Source: Streptomyces sp. NWU339 (GTDB taxonomy: Bacteria > Actinomycetota > Actinomycetes > Streptomycetales > Streptomycetaceae). Taken from it: a DNA stretch of 64,000 bases. Made by a program: the position numbers and the translations under genes. This document shows positions 22,690-29,703 of this stretch, one piece after another. How positions within the stretch are numbered: position 1 is the first letter of the stretch; the number at the start of each line of letters is the position of its first letter. The notes under the pieces are model-generated. The model did not search any database. It had not been told where the DNA came from and was given only the letters and a program-made list of their open reading frames with translations. Location: positions 563,978 through 627,977 of the forward strand of contig NZ_QFRK01000001.1 in the NCBI RefSeq assembly GCF_003143855.1. Reading direction: 5' to 3'.

Positions 22690-23361
22690 TCAGGTGAGCT
22701 GGAGCTGGGCGGCGATCGCGTTGGTCATCGGGGCGGGCAGGCCGAGCCGGGCCGAGAGCGTGTCGGCGGGCATCGGGGCGCCGGTGGACGCCTGATGTGC
22801 GTCGGCGAGCTTCCGGGCGTGGTCCAGCAGCGCGGCCGGGACGGTGGGCACCTCGGTGGGTTGAGGCGGCGCCGGGGTCAGTTCCGGTGCGGCAGGCGCC
22901 GGGGCCGGGACCGGGGTCGGCTCGGGGGTGTCGGTGCGGGTCACGTCGACTTCCGGCGGGGTTGCCGGTTCGTCGTCCACAGGCTGTGGAGCGGACTTGG
23001 CGGCGGGGGTGTGGACCAGCAGGGTTCCGCCGAGGAAGGCCAGGGCGGGCCAGCCGGCGACGAGGATGCGCAGCCAGGCCGGGACGTCGCCGAGGTCGAG
23101 GAGCCCGGCGGTCGCGATGTTCGCGCCGAGTGAGGCGAACAGGGCGATCACGAACCAGGTCCAGGCCGAGCGGTCCCGGCGGGCCGTGCGCAGTCGGCTC
23201 CAGGCGGCGACCAGGAGGAGGTCGACGGAGACCGGGTAGGCCCAGGCTTTCCAGCCGGTCTGTCCGGCGGCTTCGGCCAGGTCGTGCAGGTGGGCGAAGG
23301 ACAGCGCGCCGGCGATGACGGCTTGGACGAGGACGGCGTCCGGGCGGATCGAGCGGAGCAT
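22690..23361 (-). CDS. DUF2637 membrane protein (SpdB-like)
   Basis: 223-aa protein with about four transmembrane helices in the first 125 residues (AVLVQAVIAGALSFAHLHDL, WAYPVSVDLLLVAAW, WFVIALFASLGANIATAGLL, ILVAGWPALAFLGGTLLV). A Pro/Glu/Thr-rich linker and a C-terminal helical domain follow. This matches DUF2637/SpdB-type spread proteins that act with Tra in mycelial dispersal. I chose the ATG at 23361, 5 nt after GGGAGG; the in-frame GTG at 23367 overlaps the ribosome site. Confidence 0.82.
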   Translation of the reverse strand: MLRSIRPDAVLVQAVIAGALSFAHLHDLAEAAGQTGWKAWAYPVSVDLLLVAAWSRLRTARRDRSAWTWFVIALFASLGANIATAGLLDLGDVPAWLRILVAGWPALAFLGGTLLVHTPAAKSAPQPVDDEPATPPEVDVTRTDTPEPTPVPAPAPAAPELTPAPPQPTEVPTVPAALLDHARKLADAHQASTGAPMPADTLSARLGLPAPMTNAIAAQLQLT

Positions 23362-23433
23362 GGGCACCTCCCTTCGAAGGGGTGGGGCCGGGGACGGGCG
23401 GTCAGCGGTGTTCCGGCCGCCCGGTCCCGGTGG

Positions 23434-23610
23434 TCAGTCGGTGGGGGCTTCACCCGAGCCCAGGCAGGTCAGGCAGAGGGCTTCCTGGCGGTCGTCACTG
23501 ATGCGCTTGCGGCGGGCGCCGACCTGGAAGGACTCGGAGATCTGGCCGGTCTGGCAGTCGGGGCAGGGCGTCGGGGTGGGCTTGCGGCGGGGGGTCTTCC
23601 GGGGGGCCAT
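23434..23610 (-). CDS. Small double-CxxC zinc-ribbon protein
   Basis: 58-aa protein from ATG 23610 to TGA 23434: MAPRKTPRRKPTPTPCPDCQ at the start, then CLTCLGSGEAPTD at the end. The two CxxC knuckles about 34 residues apart and a basic N-terminus suggest a nucleic-acid-binding zinc ribbon. It resembles the other CxxC protein at 21498-21680. Function unknown. Confidence 0.72.
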   Translation of the reverse strand: MAPRKTPRRKPTPTPCPDCQTGQISESFQVGARRKRISDDRQEALCLTCLGSGEAPTD

Positions 23611-23688
23611 GGCGTCCTCTCTTCGGGCATGGCTCGGGTAGGGACCTGGCGTGAGGCGGTCACGCCGACCGGGCGGAACGGGGGGGGG

Positions 23689-25029
23689 TTAGTCGGTGAC
23701 CGGGCGGGGCTTGACCAGCGACGGACCGGCCGCCGGCGCCTCGACGGGCACGTGGGGGCGGAACGGGTCGAGGGCGGGGAAGTCCGGGACCAGGTGGGCG
23801 AACTTGCGGCAGGCCTCGACCACGTCCGCGCGGGAGGTGTGCGGGGTGCGGATCTTCGACCAGCCGCCCGCGGAGTCCACCGCGACCGCGGTCCCGGGGC
23901 GTTCCATCGGGATCAGGCCGGCGGCCAAGACCGCGTCCGGCGCCACGTCGGCCAGGCCCATTTCGGCGGTCTGCTTGTCATTGACCCGGTGCACCACGCG
24001 GCCGGTGAGCTGGGCCCGGAGCATGGTGGCGCCCTTGCCCAGGTCGGAGCCGAAGCGCTGCCCGCAGATCTCCAGGTAGATGCCGACCGCCCGAGCCATC
24101 TGCGCCAGCCGGATCAACGCGGTCACGATCTTCTCGCGGCGTTCCTCGTCCTTCTTCGAGGAGATCAGGAACAGTTCCGCCACCTCGTCGACCAGGACCA
24201 CGACCGGCACCGGCCGCAGGCGTGCGGGCAGCTCCCACACATCGGAGACGCCGTGACGGCTCAGCAGGTCGAAGCGGTCTTCCATCTCCGCCACCAGGAC
24301 GGCGAGCAGCGAGGCGGCATCGTCGGGGGTGGTGACCAGCGCCGACAGCCGGGGCGCGAACGCGGACTGTTCCACCCCGCGCTTGCAGTCGATGCCGACC
24401 AGCGCCACCGGCAACTGCGCCAGACCCTTGATCAGGTTGCGCTGATACATCGACTTGCCCGAGTGGTTCGCGCCCAGCGTGAGCGCCATGGGGGCCTTGC
24501 GGTAGTCCCGCTCGAACGCGGTCCCGTCCTCCCGCAGCGCCACCGGCACCACCAGGTCACGCGGGGCGGCGTGGCGCGGCATGCGCACCCGGCGCAGCAC
24601 GTCGTAGCCGGTCATCCGCAGCTCGACGAAGCCGGGCCGGGTCTCCACCACGGTCACCGAGTGCACCCCCCAGGCGTGCCGCAGCCGCTCGGAGGAGGCG
24701 GCCACGTCGGCGGGCTCCAGGCCGGCCGGGAGCCGCAGCGTGGCCCGCAGGCCGGTCGAGGTGGGCCGGATGCGGCGGATCTTCGGGGGCACCGGCCGCA
24801 CCTCGCGGCGGGCGACGTTGCGGGTCATGAACGCCCGCAGGCCGGACGGCTGCACCGTCAGCCCGCACACGTCCATGGTCGAGGCGTAGGAGAAGGTGAA
24901 GCGGCCCCAGGTGACCGGCAGGCCGACCAGCGACCAGTACACGCGCGGTGCGCGTACCTTCGCGTAGCCGAGCCCGCCGGCCCCCGCTATGGCTCCGGTG
25001 GCCTCCAGCCACACCGTCAGGTCGGCCAT
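23689..25029 (-). CDS. Conjugative DNA translocase Tra (FtsK/SpoIIIE family)
   Basis: 446-aa ATPase that moves double-stranded element DNA between mycelia (TraSA/TraB-like). The FtsK core has Walker A GANHSGKSMYQRN (~residue 186), GIDCKRGVEQSAFAPRLSAL, Walker B VVVLVDEVAELFL and the RAQLTGRVVHRVNDKQTAEM box. A short hydrophobic N-terminus (TGAIAGAGGLGYAKVRAPRVYWSLVGLPVTWG) may be membrane-associated but no strong helices are seen. The Walker A Asn-His in place of Thr-Gly/Gly-Ser is uncommon. It is 2 nt downstream of the SCO3933-type gene, so probably co-translated. A run of nine Gs ends just before the TAA. Confidence 0.93.
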   Translation of the reverse strand: MADLTVWLEATGAIAGAGGLGYAKVRAPRVYWSLVGLPVTWGRFTFSYASTMDVCGLTVQPSGLRAFMTRNVARREVRPVPPKIRRIRPTSTGLRATLRLPAGLEPADVAASSERLRHAWGVHSVTVVETRPGFVELRMTGYDVLRRVRMPRHAAPRDLVVPVALREDGTAFERDYRKAPMALTLGANHSGKSMYQRNLIKGLAQLPVALVGIDCKRGVEQSAFAPRLSALVTTPDDAASLLAVLVAEMEDRFDLLSRHGVSDVWELPARLRPVPVVVLVDEVAELFLISSKKDEERREKIVTALIRLAQMARAVGIYLEICGQRFGSDLGKGATMLRAQLTGRVVHRVNDKQTAEMGLADVAPDAVLAAGLIPMERPGTAVAVDSAGGWSKIRTPHTSRADVVEACRKFAHLVPDFPALDPFRPHVPVEAPAAGPSLVKPRPVTD

Positions 25030-25031
25030 GG

Positions 25032-25358
25032 TCAGGCCGCCGTGATCGCGACGGCGCGGAACGAGATGCCGTGCCGCTTCTCACCGTTGAAGGTGTTCTC
25101 CCAGTCGCGGGCCTTGAGGCCGACCACCCGCACCGGCATGCCCGGCACCAGGCCCTCCGGGTAGCCGGTCTCCGGGATGGTGACCTGGTACAGGTTGCCC
25201 TCCCCCTCGTCCGAGACGAGCAGGCCCACGGTGGACAGGCCCGCACCGGTCTCCCGGTCCAGGGCCCGCTCCCCGGTCTTCTTGTTGGCCATCTTGGGTT
25301 CCGGGGCAGTCGCCACGAACACCACGGCGGACGAAAGGTCGATCTTGAAGGACGGCAT
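25032..25358 (-). CDS. SCO3933-family AICE regulatory protein
   Basis: 108-aa protein beginning MPSFKIDLSSAVVFVATAPEPKMANKKTGE and containing TVGLLVSDEGEGNLYQVTIPE and PVRVVGLKARDWENTFNGEKRHGISFRAVAI. This is the small protein typically found beside tra in SLP1/pSAM2-like elements and annotated as a regulatory protein; its mechanism is not known to me. The ATG at 25358 follows GGGAGAAG. It leads the tra-spd operon and lies under the GntR operators. Confidence 0.8.
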   Translation of the reverse strand: MPSFKIDLSSAVVFVATAPEPKMANKKTGERALDRETGAGLSTVGLLVSDEGEGNLYQVTIPETGYPEGLVPGMPVRVVGLKARDWENTFNGEKRHGISFRAVAITAA

Positions 25359-25413
25359 GACTTCTCCCTGCGTTGACGTCGGGCAGCCCAAAGAAGGCCT
25401 CCCGGAGCCCGCT

Positions 25414-25483
25414 GTCCTAGGACTGCGAGCAACTAAGAGAGATAGTGCATCGCAGTCCTGGGACTGTCAACAGTCCTGGGACT
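25414..25483. promoter_or_regulatory. Triple GntR operator between tra and gntR
   Basis: Three copies of a palindromic element around GTCCTRGGAC: 25414-25423 (GTCCTAGGAC), 25454-25465 (AGTCCTGGGACT) and 25472-25483 (AGTCCTGGGACT). They fill the divergent promoter between the tra operon and the GntR gene. This layout suggests the KorSA-like repressor controls both itself and transfer. Confidence 0.78.
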
Positions 25484-25516
25484 ATGTTTCACTGGAACCG
25501 TCGAGAGGGGTTCGAG

Positions 25517-26311
25517 ATGGCGCCCAAGTGGCGAGAGCTGGCTGACAGGCTGGCTGAGCGGATCAAGAGGGGTGACTACGCACCGGGCCAGCAGTTGCCG
25601 CACATCAGAGAGCTTGTCGAGGCCGGCGAGGGTTCCAAGTCCACCGTCCATGCCGCGTACAAGGCGCTGGAAGCCGAAGGCCTGGTCACCTCGTCGCGGG
25701 GGCACGGCACCGTCGTGCGCCAGCAAGTGCCGCTCAAGCGACTCGGCATCGCCCGGTATGACAAGGCCAAGTGGCGGGACGGCGACGAGGTGGCGTTCAT
25801 CGCGGACAGGGTGGCCTCTGGGCGCGGGTATCGCCGTAACGAGCAGACCCAGACGATCAGTCTTGTTGAAGCACCGGCCGAAGTAGCCGCCGCGCATGGC
25901 TTGCCGGTGGGTGCCGAGGTCTACGCACGCGCGCGGCTGGTGAAGGAAGGCGAGCAGCCAACGCACACGCTGACCAGCTACTACCGTCCCGAGCACGTGG
26001 AAGGCACGCGCCTGGTGGACCCCACGCCAGGACCGGCCGGCCGGGGCGGAGGATTTCGCGTGCTGTACGACGCGGGTTACGAGATCGATCACATGAAGGA
26101 AGAACTCTTTGCCCGTGCTCCCACACCGGATGAAGTGAAGTTGCTTCAGCTGCCACCCGGCGAACCGGTTGTGGAGCTGCACCGGACTACCTATACGGCG
26201 TCAGGCACAGTGGTTGAGTTCGCCATCGGGGTACACGCGGCTTCACGCTTTGCCTGGGCGTACGACTTCAAGGTGCCGGACTCAGCGAAGGACAGGGAAG
26301 GTCAGCAGTGA
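25517..26311 (+). CDS. GntR-family transcriptional repressor (KorSA-like)
   Basis: 264-aa regulator: N-terminal winged helix (WRELADRLAERIKRGDYAPGQQLPHIRELVEAGEGSKSTVHAAYKALEAEGLV) and a C-terminal UTRA-type ligand domain (residues ~100-255, ending AIGVHAASRFAWAYDF). pSAM2 KorSA is a GntR repressor of transfer and pra, so the same role is likely. I chose ATG 25517 with GAGAGGGG upstream; an in-frame ATG at 25484 overlaps the operator. The stop overlaps the next gene (GTGA). Confidence 0.9.
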   Translation: MAPKWRELADRLAERIKRGDYAPGQQLPHIRELVEAGEGSKSTVHAAYKALEAEGLVTSSRGHGTVVRQQVPLKRLGIARYDKAKWRDGDEVAFIADRVASGRGYRRNEQTQTISLVEAPAEVAAAHGLPVGAEVYARARLVKEGEQPTHTLTSYYRPEHVEGTRLVDPTPGPAGRGGGFRVLYDAGYEIDHMKEELFARAPTPDEVKLLQLPPGEPVVELHRTTYTASGTVVEFAIGVHAASRFAWAYDFKVPDSAKDREGQQ

Positions 26312-26973
26312 TCTCGACGCAGGATTGGGCAGATGCGCGGCGCCTGTGGGAGTACCACCAGATGGGCCACTCGCTCCGACCGTGCTCGGTCGCCATCGGT
26401 CTCGGCAGCCACGACCTAGGGGTCGCCGACACGGCGGTGGACCTGTACAAGCGCGGCATGGCTCCACTGCTCGTGTTCACCGGAGCCACCAGCCCTACGA
26501 CGCGGGACCGCATGCCGCGGGGCGAAGCCGTCCACTATCAGGAGCGGGCCCTTGAGCTTGGTGTCCCCAGCTCAGCCGTGCTTGTTGAACCCCGAGCCCG
26601 CAACACGGGTGAGAACATCCGCTTCTCCCGAGAGCTGTTGGAAGAGGCCGGCGTCGACGTGTCCTCTGTCCTCCTGATCAGCAAGCCGTATGAGGAGCGG
26701 CGAGCGTACGCCACCGCACGCAAGCTGTGGCCCGACATCGAGATCGTGAGCGCTTCCACTCCGATGACGTTCGCCGAGTACGTCGACTCCATCGGTGACG
26801 CTCGTTTGGTGATCGACATGCTGGTGGGCGCGCTCCAGCGTCTGATGATCTACCCGGCGCAGGGATTCATGGTCAGCCAGCCGGTACCGGGCGACGTCAG
26901 CGAGGCATACGAGCGACTGTGCCAAAGCGGCTTCACGAGCCGGCTCCTCACTGCGGGCACGCCCTCCGCTTGA
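26308..26973 (+). CDS. YdcF/DUF218 (ElyC-SanA-like) family protein
   Basis: 221-aa soluble DUF218 protein: VAIGLGSHDLGVADTAVDLYKRGMAPLLVFTGAT, MPRGEAVHYQERALELGV, VEPRARNTGENIRFSREL and LLISKPYEERRAYATARKLWPD are the family blocks. DUF218 proteins bind adenosyl or nucleotide ligands or affect envelope physiology in other bacteria; here there is no transmembrane anchor. It is coupled to the GntR gene, so may modify the regulator's signal or act as an exclusion-type factor. Both are inference. Confidence 0.82.
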   Translation: MISTQDWADARRLWEYHQMGHSLRPCSVAIGLGSHDLGVADTAVDLYKRGMAPLLVFTGATSPTTRDRMPRGEAVHYQERALELGVPSSAVLVEPRARNTGENIRFSRELLEEAGVDVSSVLLISKPYEERRAYATARKLWPDIEIVSASTPMTFAEYVDSIGDARLVIDMLVGALQRLMIYPAQGFMVSQPVPGDVSEAYERLCQSGFTSRLLTAGTPSA

Positions 26974-27061
26974 CGCTCGAAGGCACGAGGCCTACAGACG
27001 CCGAGCCAGTTGTTACAGGTTTCTCTACCTCATCAAGCACCCGTCGTCGCTTCGCTCCTCC

Positions 27062-27139
27062 GGGCGGGCGCGGGCGGCCGGCGGCGCCCGCGCTCCTGTC
27101 TCCGCCCCGCTCGGCACCGCCGGCCGCCCGCTCCCGCCC
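27062..27139. repeat. 23-bp GC-rich inverted repeat
   Basis: Arms 27062-27084 and 27117-27139 match at 22 of 23 positions and could fold into a very stable hairpin with a 32-nt loop. There is no following T-run on either strand, so it is not a standard terminator. Confidence 0.75.
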
Positions 27140-27215
27140 AAGAGGCAGGCACACAGTGCATGAGGTCAGAACACGTCGTGGCTGGGGCGGTCGGCTCCAC
27201 GGCTTTAGGCAGCCA

Positions 27216-27326
27216 CTTTGGGGCGAGCCTCTAAGATCATGGCCCCAACGTCGTGCTTTAACGGGCAGGTCCACAGACTGCCCGACGCGCCGGAAGCTTA
27301 CGGGGCCATGATCACTCGCCCCAAAG
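27216..27326. repeat. Nested inverted repeat, candidate single-strand origin
   Basis: CTTTGGGGCGAG (27216-27227) pairs with CTCGCCCCAAAG (27315-27326). GATCATGGCCCC (27235-27246) pairs with GGGGCCATGATC (27302-27313). CGGGCAG/CTGCCCG (27262/27278) forms an apical hairpin. Imperfect pairing extends outward to about 27181 and 27356. Rolling-circle elements need such a fold for lagging-strand priming. Confidence 0.65.
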
Positions 27327-27411
27327 CAGCTCCAGCCCAAAGCCGCTCCACCGACCTCACGCTGTCCGCAACCCCATCCCAGGCACCACATGATGGCAAT
27401 AGAGGGCGTCC

Positions 27412-27459
27412 ATGAAGCCGACTCGCGGCTACCACTTCTGGGACCGCTGGTTCGACTAG
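27412..27459 (+). CDS. Putative 15-residue peptide ORF
   Basis: ATG 27412 to TAG 27457-27459 encodes MKPTRGYHFWDRWFD, aromatic-rich and charged, preceded by AGAGGG at a reasonable spacing. It lies just before the membrane protein gene. It could be a leader peptide, a small secreted or modified peptide, or chance. Evidence is only the ribosome site and unusual composition. Confidence 0.3.
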   Translation: MKPTRGYHFWDRWFD

Positions 27460-27555
27460 TCGGCCGATGCTAGAAACAACGTTCGACTATTGAGAGATGG
27501 CTGCCAGCCCCGACCAGCCGGGGTCGGCAACCATCCCCTCATCAGAGGAGAACAG

Positions 27556-28131
27556 TTGACGGATGTCAGGCTGGTCATAATCGCCACTGGGACGGCCCTC
27601 GGCTCACTAGGCGCAACGATAGGGACGCGACCCGGCGTGCTCGAGCGCTTCGCCTGGATAGCGGCCGGAGTGCTGGCCTGGGGGTATCTCTACTACTGCG
27701 CTACAGAACAGATAAGGAAGCTCCGTAGCTCGTCCGTTGCCCAGGACGCCGAATCGGAAGCAGCCGACGCAGCGGCGACCACCCGACGGGCCACGGGGGG
27801 GCTTGTCTTCGTCGGCGTCTTCTACACATCTGCCGGGCTCCTGGGCGCAGCCTGGAGGAGTTGCCAGACCATCGAGCCCGGCCTTGTGTTCGCCCACGCG
27901 GGCGCATCGTCGCTGATCGCAGCAACTGTCGCATTGGTTGCATGGAACAGCAGGGCTCGGGCCGAAGGCGGACTGCGGGTGTTCTTGGCCCTCCTGGCCG
28001 TACCCTTGGCCGGAGTGCTCCTGGCCTGGCCGTCGATGGCGGTGTGGCATGTGGTGATGGATTCCTCCGGTGCTGAGTGCGGGCTGACCGGGGCTCCTGA
28101 CTGGTGGCCGTCATGGCTGCCGCTCGGATGA
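27556..28131 (+). CDS. AICE membrane protein of unknown function
   Basis: 191-aa protein from TTG 27556, which has GAGGAG at 5-nt spacing; an in-frame ATG at 27490 lacks such a site. Four to five transmembrane helices are visible: LVIIATGTALGSLGATIG, FAWIAAGVLAWGYLYYC, GGLVFVGVFYTSAGLLGAAW, FAHAGASSLIAATVALVAW and VFLALLAVPLAGVLLAWP. The C-terminus is CGLTGAPDWWPSWLPLG. It is the last gene before attR, a usual cargo position. No family recognised. Confidence 0.72.
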   Translation: MTDVRLVIIATGTALGSLGATIGTRPGVLERFAWIAAGVLAWGYLYYCATEQIRKLRSSSVAQDAESEAADAAATTRRATGGLVFVGVFYTSAGLLGAAWRSCQTIEPGLVFAHAGASSLIAATVALVAWNSRARAEGGLRVFLALLAVPLAGVLLAWPSMAVWHVVMDSSGAECGLTGAPDWWPSWLPLG

Positions 28132-28310
28132 GGCGGTGGAGCAAGGTAGCTCCAGCCCAACCAGCGCGTCTTGTCAAGACGGGGTAGGGCGGCTGACATC
28201 AGCGGCTGACACCAACAAGGGCGCACGGCGACGGCCGCCGCCGGCCCTTAGGGAACGATCGACCAAAGCACATAGCCGGATGGTCAACGCCGCAGCCCCG
28301 GCATGATCGA

Positions 28311-28354
28311 CCTGATAAGGATGAGGCCACAGGTTCAAATCCTGTTAGCCCCAC
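28311..28354 (+). repeat. attR: attR: second 44-bp copy of the tRNA-Ile 3' half
   Basis: Duplicates tRNA-Ile from the anticodon loop to the acceptor end (one difference, C at 28327). It lacks a tRNA 5' half and promoter, so it is only the displaced 3' end of the original gene. The following bases (ATCGCC) do not encode CCA. Confidence 0.93.
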
Positions 28355-28363
28355 ATCGCCATG

Positions 28364-28395
28364 AGACCCTCGGCCATTTCGGCCGGGGGTCTTTT
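28364..28395 (+). terminator. Original chromosomal terminator of tRNA-Ile
   Basis: Stem AGACCCTCGGCC (28364-28375) with GGCCGGGGGTCT (28381-28392) and a T-run TCTTTT. It now lies just outside attR and was presumably the tRNA-Ile terminator before the element inserted. Confidence 0.78.
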
Positions 28396-28728
28396 GCGTC
28401 CGTCTTGGCCTGCCTCGTCTCGGCCTGCCGGCCCTCACCTCGTCCCACCCGGTCTGCTCCATGCCCTTGCCCGGGGCGTGAGTGCTGGTGTGGAGGGGTG
28501 GGGTTCCGCTCCCTCCGGACCCGTTCGCCGGTGGGGCGGGGTGCGGTGGCGGCCGGGCCCTGACGCGCTCGGTGGTGAGGGCATGGGGAAGGCCCGGTTG
28601 CTCGTTGCCGGGCAACCGGGCCTTTCGCGTGCCGTCGGGGCCGTACGCGAGTTCGCCGGGACTTCGGGGGAGCCGGGACGGCACGGGTGGGGTGTGGTGA
28701 GGCAGTGGGCCTCCATGGGCCCGGCGGC
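28396..28728. other. Gene-poor stretch right of the AICE
   Basis: Several frames are open but none has conserved motifs or good starts. An 11-bp inverted repeat GGCCCGGTTGC/GCAACCGGGCC at 28591-28622 could terminate the leftward gene to its right. Otherwise I see nothing in this stretch. Confidence 0.4.
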
Positions 28729-29097
28729 TCAGCGCTGGAGCGGGAGGTGGCCGGTGCGGGGCGCCGCGGGGGATGTGGTGTCGTCGGAGCAGGGGGTGGA
28801 GGCCGGGGCAGGGGCCAGGTTCGCGAGCGGGCGGTGGCGGCACCTGGGGGATCCTCCGTGGGCCTCCGCGCGGATGCGCTGTTTCATCGTGGGGGGCAGG
28901 GCCCTCGTATGGGACCAAGGCCGGACGGACGCGGCCGGCGTCGTCACGTCCGGGGCGCTCTTGCTGTTGCGGGTCGTCTCGGTCTGGGATACCGCCGCGG
29001 CGGAGGCGGTCGTGGTGATGAGTCCGAGCGCCGTGCACAGCGCGAGGAAGGCGGTGACGATGGCGGTCCACAGCTTCATGACCTTGTTCCGGGCCAT
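28729..29097 (-). CDS. Small secreted protein (DUF6344-like)
   Basis: 122-aa protein with a clear Sec signal peptide MARNKVMKLWTAIVTAFLALCTALGLITTTASAAA (cleavage after ASA). The mature part is Thr/Ser/Pro-rich with a central LPPTMKQRIRAEAHGGSPRCRHRPL segment, which recurs in Streptomyces proteins I remember as DUF6344. ATG 29097 has GTGAGGGG upstream; M7 (MKLWTA) is an alternative start. Function unknown. Confidence 0.75.
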   Translation of the reverse strand: MARNKVMKLWTAIVTAFLALCTALGLITTTASAAAVSQTETTRNSKSAPDVTTPAASVRPWSHTRALPPTMKQRIRAEAHGGSPRCRHRPLANLAPAPASTPCSDDTTSPAAPRTGHLPLQR

Positions 29098-29434
29098 GGC
29101 CCCTCACTTTCGGGTCGGGCGATTTGCGTACTTTCCTCATCATGTGTATGTGGGCTGCGAAGTGGTGGACCAACGTCCGTGGCGCGTCGATGTTCAGATG
29201 AACACCACCCGGATGGTCGCAAGAGGGGAGAAAAGTGCAAGAGTCCGGAGGGAGGCGGTCAAATTCACCGACTGTGCGGAGGTGGTCACCCTCTGGTCCG
29301 GTCGGTGTGCTCCGCTCCTACTGCACAGTAAAGATGGGGAGTTGCGCGGCCGACACAGGTCACTGATCGGTATCGGTCGGTGTGTATAGTCGGGCGCCAG
29401 AGGTCCCCTACGTCAAGAAAGACGAGGTCGCGCG
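29098..29434. promoter_or_regulatory. Divergent promoter region (337 nt)
   Basis: No gene seen. A -10-like TATAGT at 29385-29390 lies about 45 nt before the DLW-39 gene, with a weak -35-like ACTGAT at 29362-29367. The other half should hold the promoter of the leftward secreted-protein gene. The A/T content is higher than in neighbouring coding DNA. Confidence 0.45.
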
Positions 29435-29563
29435 GTGAAGAAGCTTCTCCTGGTCGCACTGGCCGCCATCGGCGGGCTCCTCGTGTACCGCCAGATCCAG
29501 GCGGATCGCGCCGAGCAGGATCTGTGGACGGAGGCGACTGACTCCGTGCCCACGGGTTCGTGA
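29435..29563 (+). CDS. DLW-39 family protein
   Basis: 42-aa protein from GTG 29435 to TGA 29561-29563, beginning VKKLLLVALAAIGGLLVYRQ and continuing IQADRAEQDLWTEATDS. One N-terminal transmembrane helix and the DLW motif define the small DLW-39 family widespread in actinobacteria. Function unknown. A strong terminator follows. Confidence 0.88.
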   Translation: MKKLLLVALAAIGGLLVYRQIQADRAEQDLWTEATDSVPTGS

Positions 29564-29587
29564 GTACCGACATACGACGCTGAACAG

Positions 29588-29616
29588 ACCCCGGCCGCGC
29601 TCGCGGTCGGGGTTTT
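29588..29616 (+). terminator. Terminator after the DLW-39 gene
   Basis: ACCCCGGCCGCG (29588-29599) pairs with CGCGGTCGGGGT (29602-29613, one G-T) and is followed by TTTT. Confidence 0.82.
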
Positions 29617-29703
29617 GTGTGTCGTGGGGCCTTGCCGACGGGCCTTGTCCGCGGGGCAGGATGGGGCACGGTGCGACGTCCGGGCGACGACGAGGGGTGG
29701 CGC

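Larger units (their letters stand above)
26974..27555. other. Structured non-coding region of the AICE
   Basis: No convincing long gene. It holds two strong inverted repeats: 27062-27084 with 27117-27139 (22/23 match, 32-nt spacer), and a nested structure 27181-27356 whose arms include 27216-27227/27315-27326, 27235-27246/27302-27313 and an inner hairpin 27262-27268/27278-27284. The second looks like a long cruciform or single-strand origin. A 15-codon ORF is described separately. The 9-bp GTTCGACTA is repeated at 27450 and 27481. Confidence 0.6.

Noticed and set aside
25484..25497. parS-like GTTTCACTGGAAC before the GntR gene
   Set aside because: One base is missing from the palindrome centre and symmetry is lost; the region is explained by GntR operators.
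28311..28354. Second tRNA-Ile gene
   Set aside because: Only the 3' half is present, without D arm or promoter; it is the attachment-site duplicate.
28361..29389. 342-codon plus-strand frame to the right of attR
   Set aside because: It covers the reverse of the secreted protein gene, has no motif, and a real signal peptide is encoded on the other strand.
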